A stretch of 8,182 nt of DNA from Leptospira ellisii (GTDB lineage: Bacteria; Spirochaetota; Leptospiria; Leptospirales; Leptospiraceae). Position 1 is the stretch's first letter. Each line of letters opens with the position of its first letter. The translations under genes and the position numbers were made by a program. The notes beneath the pieces were generated by a model. It did not search any database. It saw only the letters and a list, made by a program, of their open reading frames with translations, and had not been told where the DNA came from. Shown here in pieces: positions 6,569 to 8,182 of the stretch. The DNA lies in NCBI RefSeq assembly GCF_002811955.1, contig NZ_NPEF01000179.1:1-8182 (forward strand), given 5' to 3'.

Positions 6569-7165
6569 TTAGGATAATAATTTTCTCGTCACGGATTCGA
6601 ATTTTTCCCTTTCTTCCGAAGGGAGCGTCGGCGCAACATAACGAATCCATAATCTTAGGTCCTCTTTGGAAAGGGAGGCCATAATTTCCTTTCGATGGTC
6701 CTCGAGTTGTGAATCGCTGAATTCTTTCCAGAGATAAGATTGAGTCTGCGTTTCCTCCTCTTCCATATGGGATAAATACGCGGTTTGAAATCGTATTATA
6801 GAATTATAAAACTCCGTTTTTGATTCGTTTCTCGAATCCGGATCGGAACCCTCGATCGCGCCCAATATTCCTTTGATTTCCGAGACGCGATTCTCCAATT
6901 GCACGTGTGTTCGAACGTCTTTTTCCGAATACGAAGGATCGATGTCAGAAAGACGGCTCAAACTCACGTTCTCCTCGTCTCGGGCGTGAATCTCCAGAAG
7001 TCTAAAAACCTCGAAACATAAATCCGTTAGGCGCTTCCATTCATCCTGATTTTGAAAATCGGTTTTCCCCGTTTCCAAAATCCAAATGGACAGGGCGTTT
7101 CTGATTCCCCTATGGGGAAAATCGTATACTTGTATTCTCGGAACGATCCGTATGCTTTTATTCAT
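6569..7165 (-). CDS. Hemerythrin-like (HHE) domain protein
   Basis: The 198-residue protein shows the hemerythrin ligand pattern across a predicted four-helix bundle: H18; H60-x3-E64; H87-x3-E91; H133-x3-E137; H157. These would hold a non-haem di-iron centre binding O2, or responding to NO or redox state. There is no signal peptide or membrane segment, so it is cytoplasmic. Residues 158-198 are a C-terminal helix rich in Lys/Glu after the domain. The ATG at 7163-7165 has no strong ribosome site; TATACA on the minus strand near 7200 is a possible -10. The AraC-family regulator follows after 57 bases. A sensor role feeding that regulator is conceivable but inferred. Some HHE proteins instead repair Fe-S clusters (RIC) or lack metal, though the ligand set here looks complete. 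Confidence 0.82.
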   Translation of the reverse strand: MNKSIRIVPRIQVYDFPHRGIRNALSIWILETGKTDFQNQDEWKRLTDLCFEVFRLLEIHARDEENVSLSRLSDIDPSYSEKDVRTHVQLENRVSEIKGILGAIEGSDPDSRNESKTEFYNSIIRFQTAYLSHMEEEETQTQSYLWKEFSDSQLEDHRKEIMASLSKEDLRLWIRYVAPTLPSEEREKFESVTRKLLS

Positions 7166-7223
7166 AAGGAAAACATAACATTCTCCCCGAATAAAAAATT
7201 GTATAAATTCGGAATTCCTCGAT

Positions 7224-7259
7224 AAAAAACGAAAATCGACCGGGATTCTTTCGTCCGGT
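7224..7259 (-). terminator. Weak candidate terminator of the outer-membrane protein gene
   Basis: On the minus strand ACCGG (7259-7255) can pair with CCGGT (7243-7239), with a run of six T (7229-7224) nine bases downstream. The stem is short, overlaps the stop codon, and the T-run is distant, so the call is tentative. Confidence 0.3.
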
Positions 7260-8182
7260 TAAATCCGAATCGAATAACCGACGTTGAAGAAATAAATGCC
7301 GCGGACGATGTGCTGGCTTTGATAATGTTGGATCAGATCGCGCGCGACAAATTCATTCGGAGAATAAGTCGTGATCGCGTTTATGACGGCCTCATTCGTA
7401 TAGCCGTGAACCTTGGAGGGATCCACCGTACGATCGTCCGTTTGGTTGGTGTCCGGATAAACCCCGGAACTCGGAGTCGCGTACTGGTTGTCGACGAGGG
7501 AAGGCGTGGCTCTGTACATCCAGTTGACCGCGAAAAAAAAGTCCTGAAGGTTGAACTGAATCCTAGGGCTTACGTCGCTGACCCCCTTTTTCCGATCCAC
7601 GTTATCGTTCACGTCCTGATAGCCCGTTACAAGGCTCGGGGTCACTTGGATCAATTTTCCTTTGAAGTATTCGTGGCTTAGCGTGAGGCGCACGTTATGC
7701 GTTCCTTGATAGATTCCGTTACTTTCGGACAACATCTTGCTGTTGACCGTCAATTGGGGATTCAGATATTCCAAAAAAGGCGGTTTCCAACCCACGACGA
7801 AATATCCGCGCATCAAATAGCTGGGATCGTCAACGTTGATGAATAAGAACCCCACCGAAAAAGCGCCCAGCCGAGTGGTGTGTTCGTAGGAAGCCGTGGT
7901 GAAGAGATAATCGTTTAATCCGTTTTTTTCCTTTCTCAGTTTCGTCTGGCTCGGATCGAATTTCAATTCTCCGGTTTGCATCCACTGATTGACGAGGTGA
8001 GTCTGATCCAATCCCCCCGGTGTATTTTGAAAGAACCCGTCAGAATCGGTATTAGTGCGGTCGACCAAAGGATTCATAATCGTAAATCCTATCCTAAGTT
8101 GGGGCGGAAGTCCGATTAAAGTGACGGACGAAGTGAGATAATATGCCTCGTAATAGTCGGTGTATTTCGTATTGTTTCTACG
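7259..8182 (-). CDS. Outer-membrane beta-barrel protein, 5' end outside the window
   Basis: The frame stays open from the right edge to TAA at 7261-7259, giving 307 C-terminal residues. The first in-frame ATG (8075-8077) is internal: the 35 codons before it encode YYEAYYLTSSVTLIG and similar strand-like text that continues the fold. Alternating hydrophobic/polar strands with aromatic girdles (e.g. RGYFVVGWKPPFLEYLNPQL, NVRLTLSHEYFKGKLIQVTP, SPRIQFNLQDFFFAVNWMYR) separated by Asp/Asn/Thr-rich loops indicate a membrane beta-barrel. The C-terminus is a strand, IYFFNVGYSIRI, although it does not end in Phe as in many barrels. NPLVDRTNTDSDGFFQ looks like a loop motif of a Leptospira family of uncharacterised barrels, by recall. 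Substrate or adhesive function cannot be told. Confidence 0.78.
   Translation of the reverse strand, partial: RRNNTKYTDYYEAYYLTSSVTLIGLPPQLRIGFTIMNPLVDRTNTDSDGFFQNTPGGLDQTHLVNQWMQTGELKFDPSQTKLRKEKNGLNDYLFTTASYEHTTRLGAFSVGFLFINVDDPSYLMRGYFVVGWKPPFLEYLNPQLTVNSKMLSESNGIYQGTHNVRLTLSHEYFKGKLIQVTPSLVTGYQDVNDNVDRKKGVSDVSPRIQFNLQDFFFAVNWMYRATPSLVDNQYATPSSGVYPDTNQTDDRTVDPSKVHGYTNEAVINAITTYSPNEFVARDLIQHYQSQHIVRGIYFFNVGYSIRI

Noticed and set aside
7310..7681. Forward 123-codon frame inside the outer-membrane protein gene
   Set aside because: It is antisense to a clear barrel-protein frame and matches no family.

Overview
The window looks like chromosomal DNA of a Leptospira species. The basis is the protein signatures: a SiaB/slr1658-type ATPase next to an slr1659-type STAS protein, spirochaete-like small membrane proteins, and an outer-membrane barrel ending with a family-typical segment. 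Base composition, judged by eye, is in the low-to-mid 40s % GC. That is above L. interrogans and would suit a higher-GC member of the pathogenic clade, but species is inference from one window.

Layout. Bases 1-107 hold the last codons of a rightward gene. A rightward STAS-domain gene (271-612) then meets a leftward GHKL-type ATPase gene (630-1211) tail to tail, and together they look like a partner-switching signalling pair. Next is a leftward two-gene unit: a 59-residue BFD-like [2Fe-2S] protein (1778-1957), whose 3' end overlaps the TTG start of a WbuC-family cupin (1318-1821). It is preceded by a promoter overlapping a Fur-box-like double palindrome (2000-2020) and followed by a clear terminator (1284-1313). 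About 400 bases (1958-2359) contain no convincing gene.

A leftward block follows: tRNA-Ser(TGA), tRNA-Ser(GCT), two overlapping DUF4870-like membrane proteins and tRNA-Arg(ACG), all closely spaced and possibly one mixed transcript from a promoter near 3489-3519. Divergent to it is a TrmA/RlmD-type RNA uracil-C5 methyltransferase (3581-4846).

Next is a rightward gene for a secreted protein with a short four-cysteine head and a very long Lys/Asp/Glu tail (5050-5637), closed by a strong terminator (5670-5695). Convergent with it are a leftward hemerythrin-like protein (6569-7165) and an AraC-family regulator (5750-6511), probably co-transcribed. The right edge is the 3' part of a leftward outer-membrane beta-barrel gene (7259-8182) whose reading frame runs off the window.

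No mobile element, CRISPR array or rRNA was seen. The least ordinary items are the Fur-like operator on the BFD/cupin unit, the mixed tRNA/membrane-protein cluster, the convergent ATPase/STAS pair and the polyelectrolyte-tailed secreted protein.
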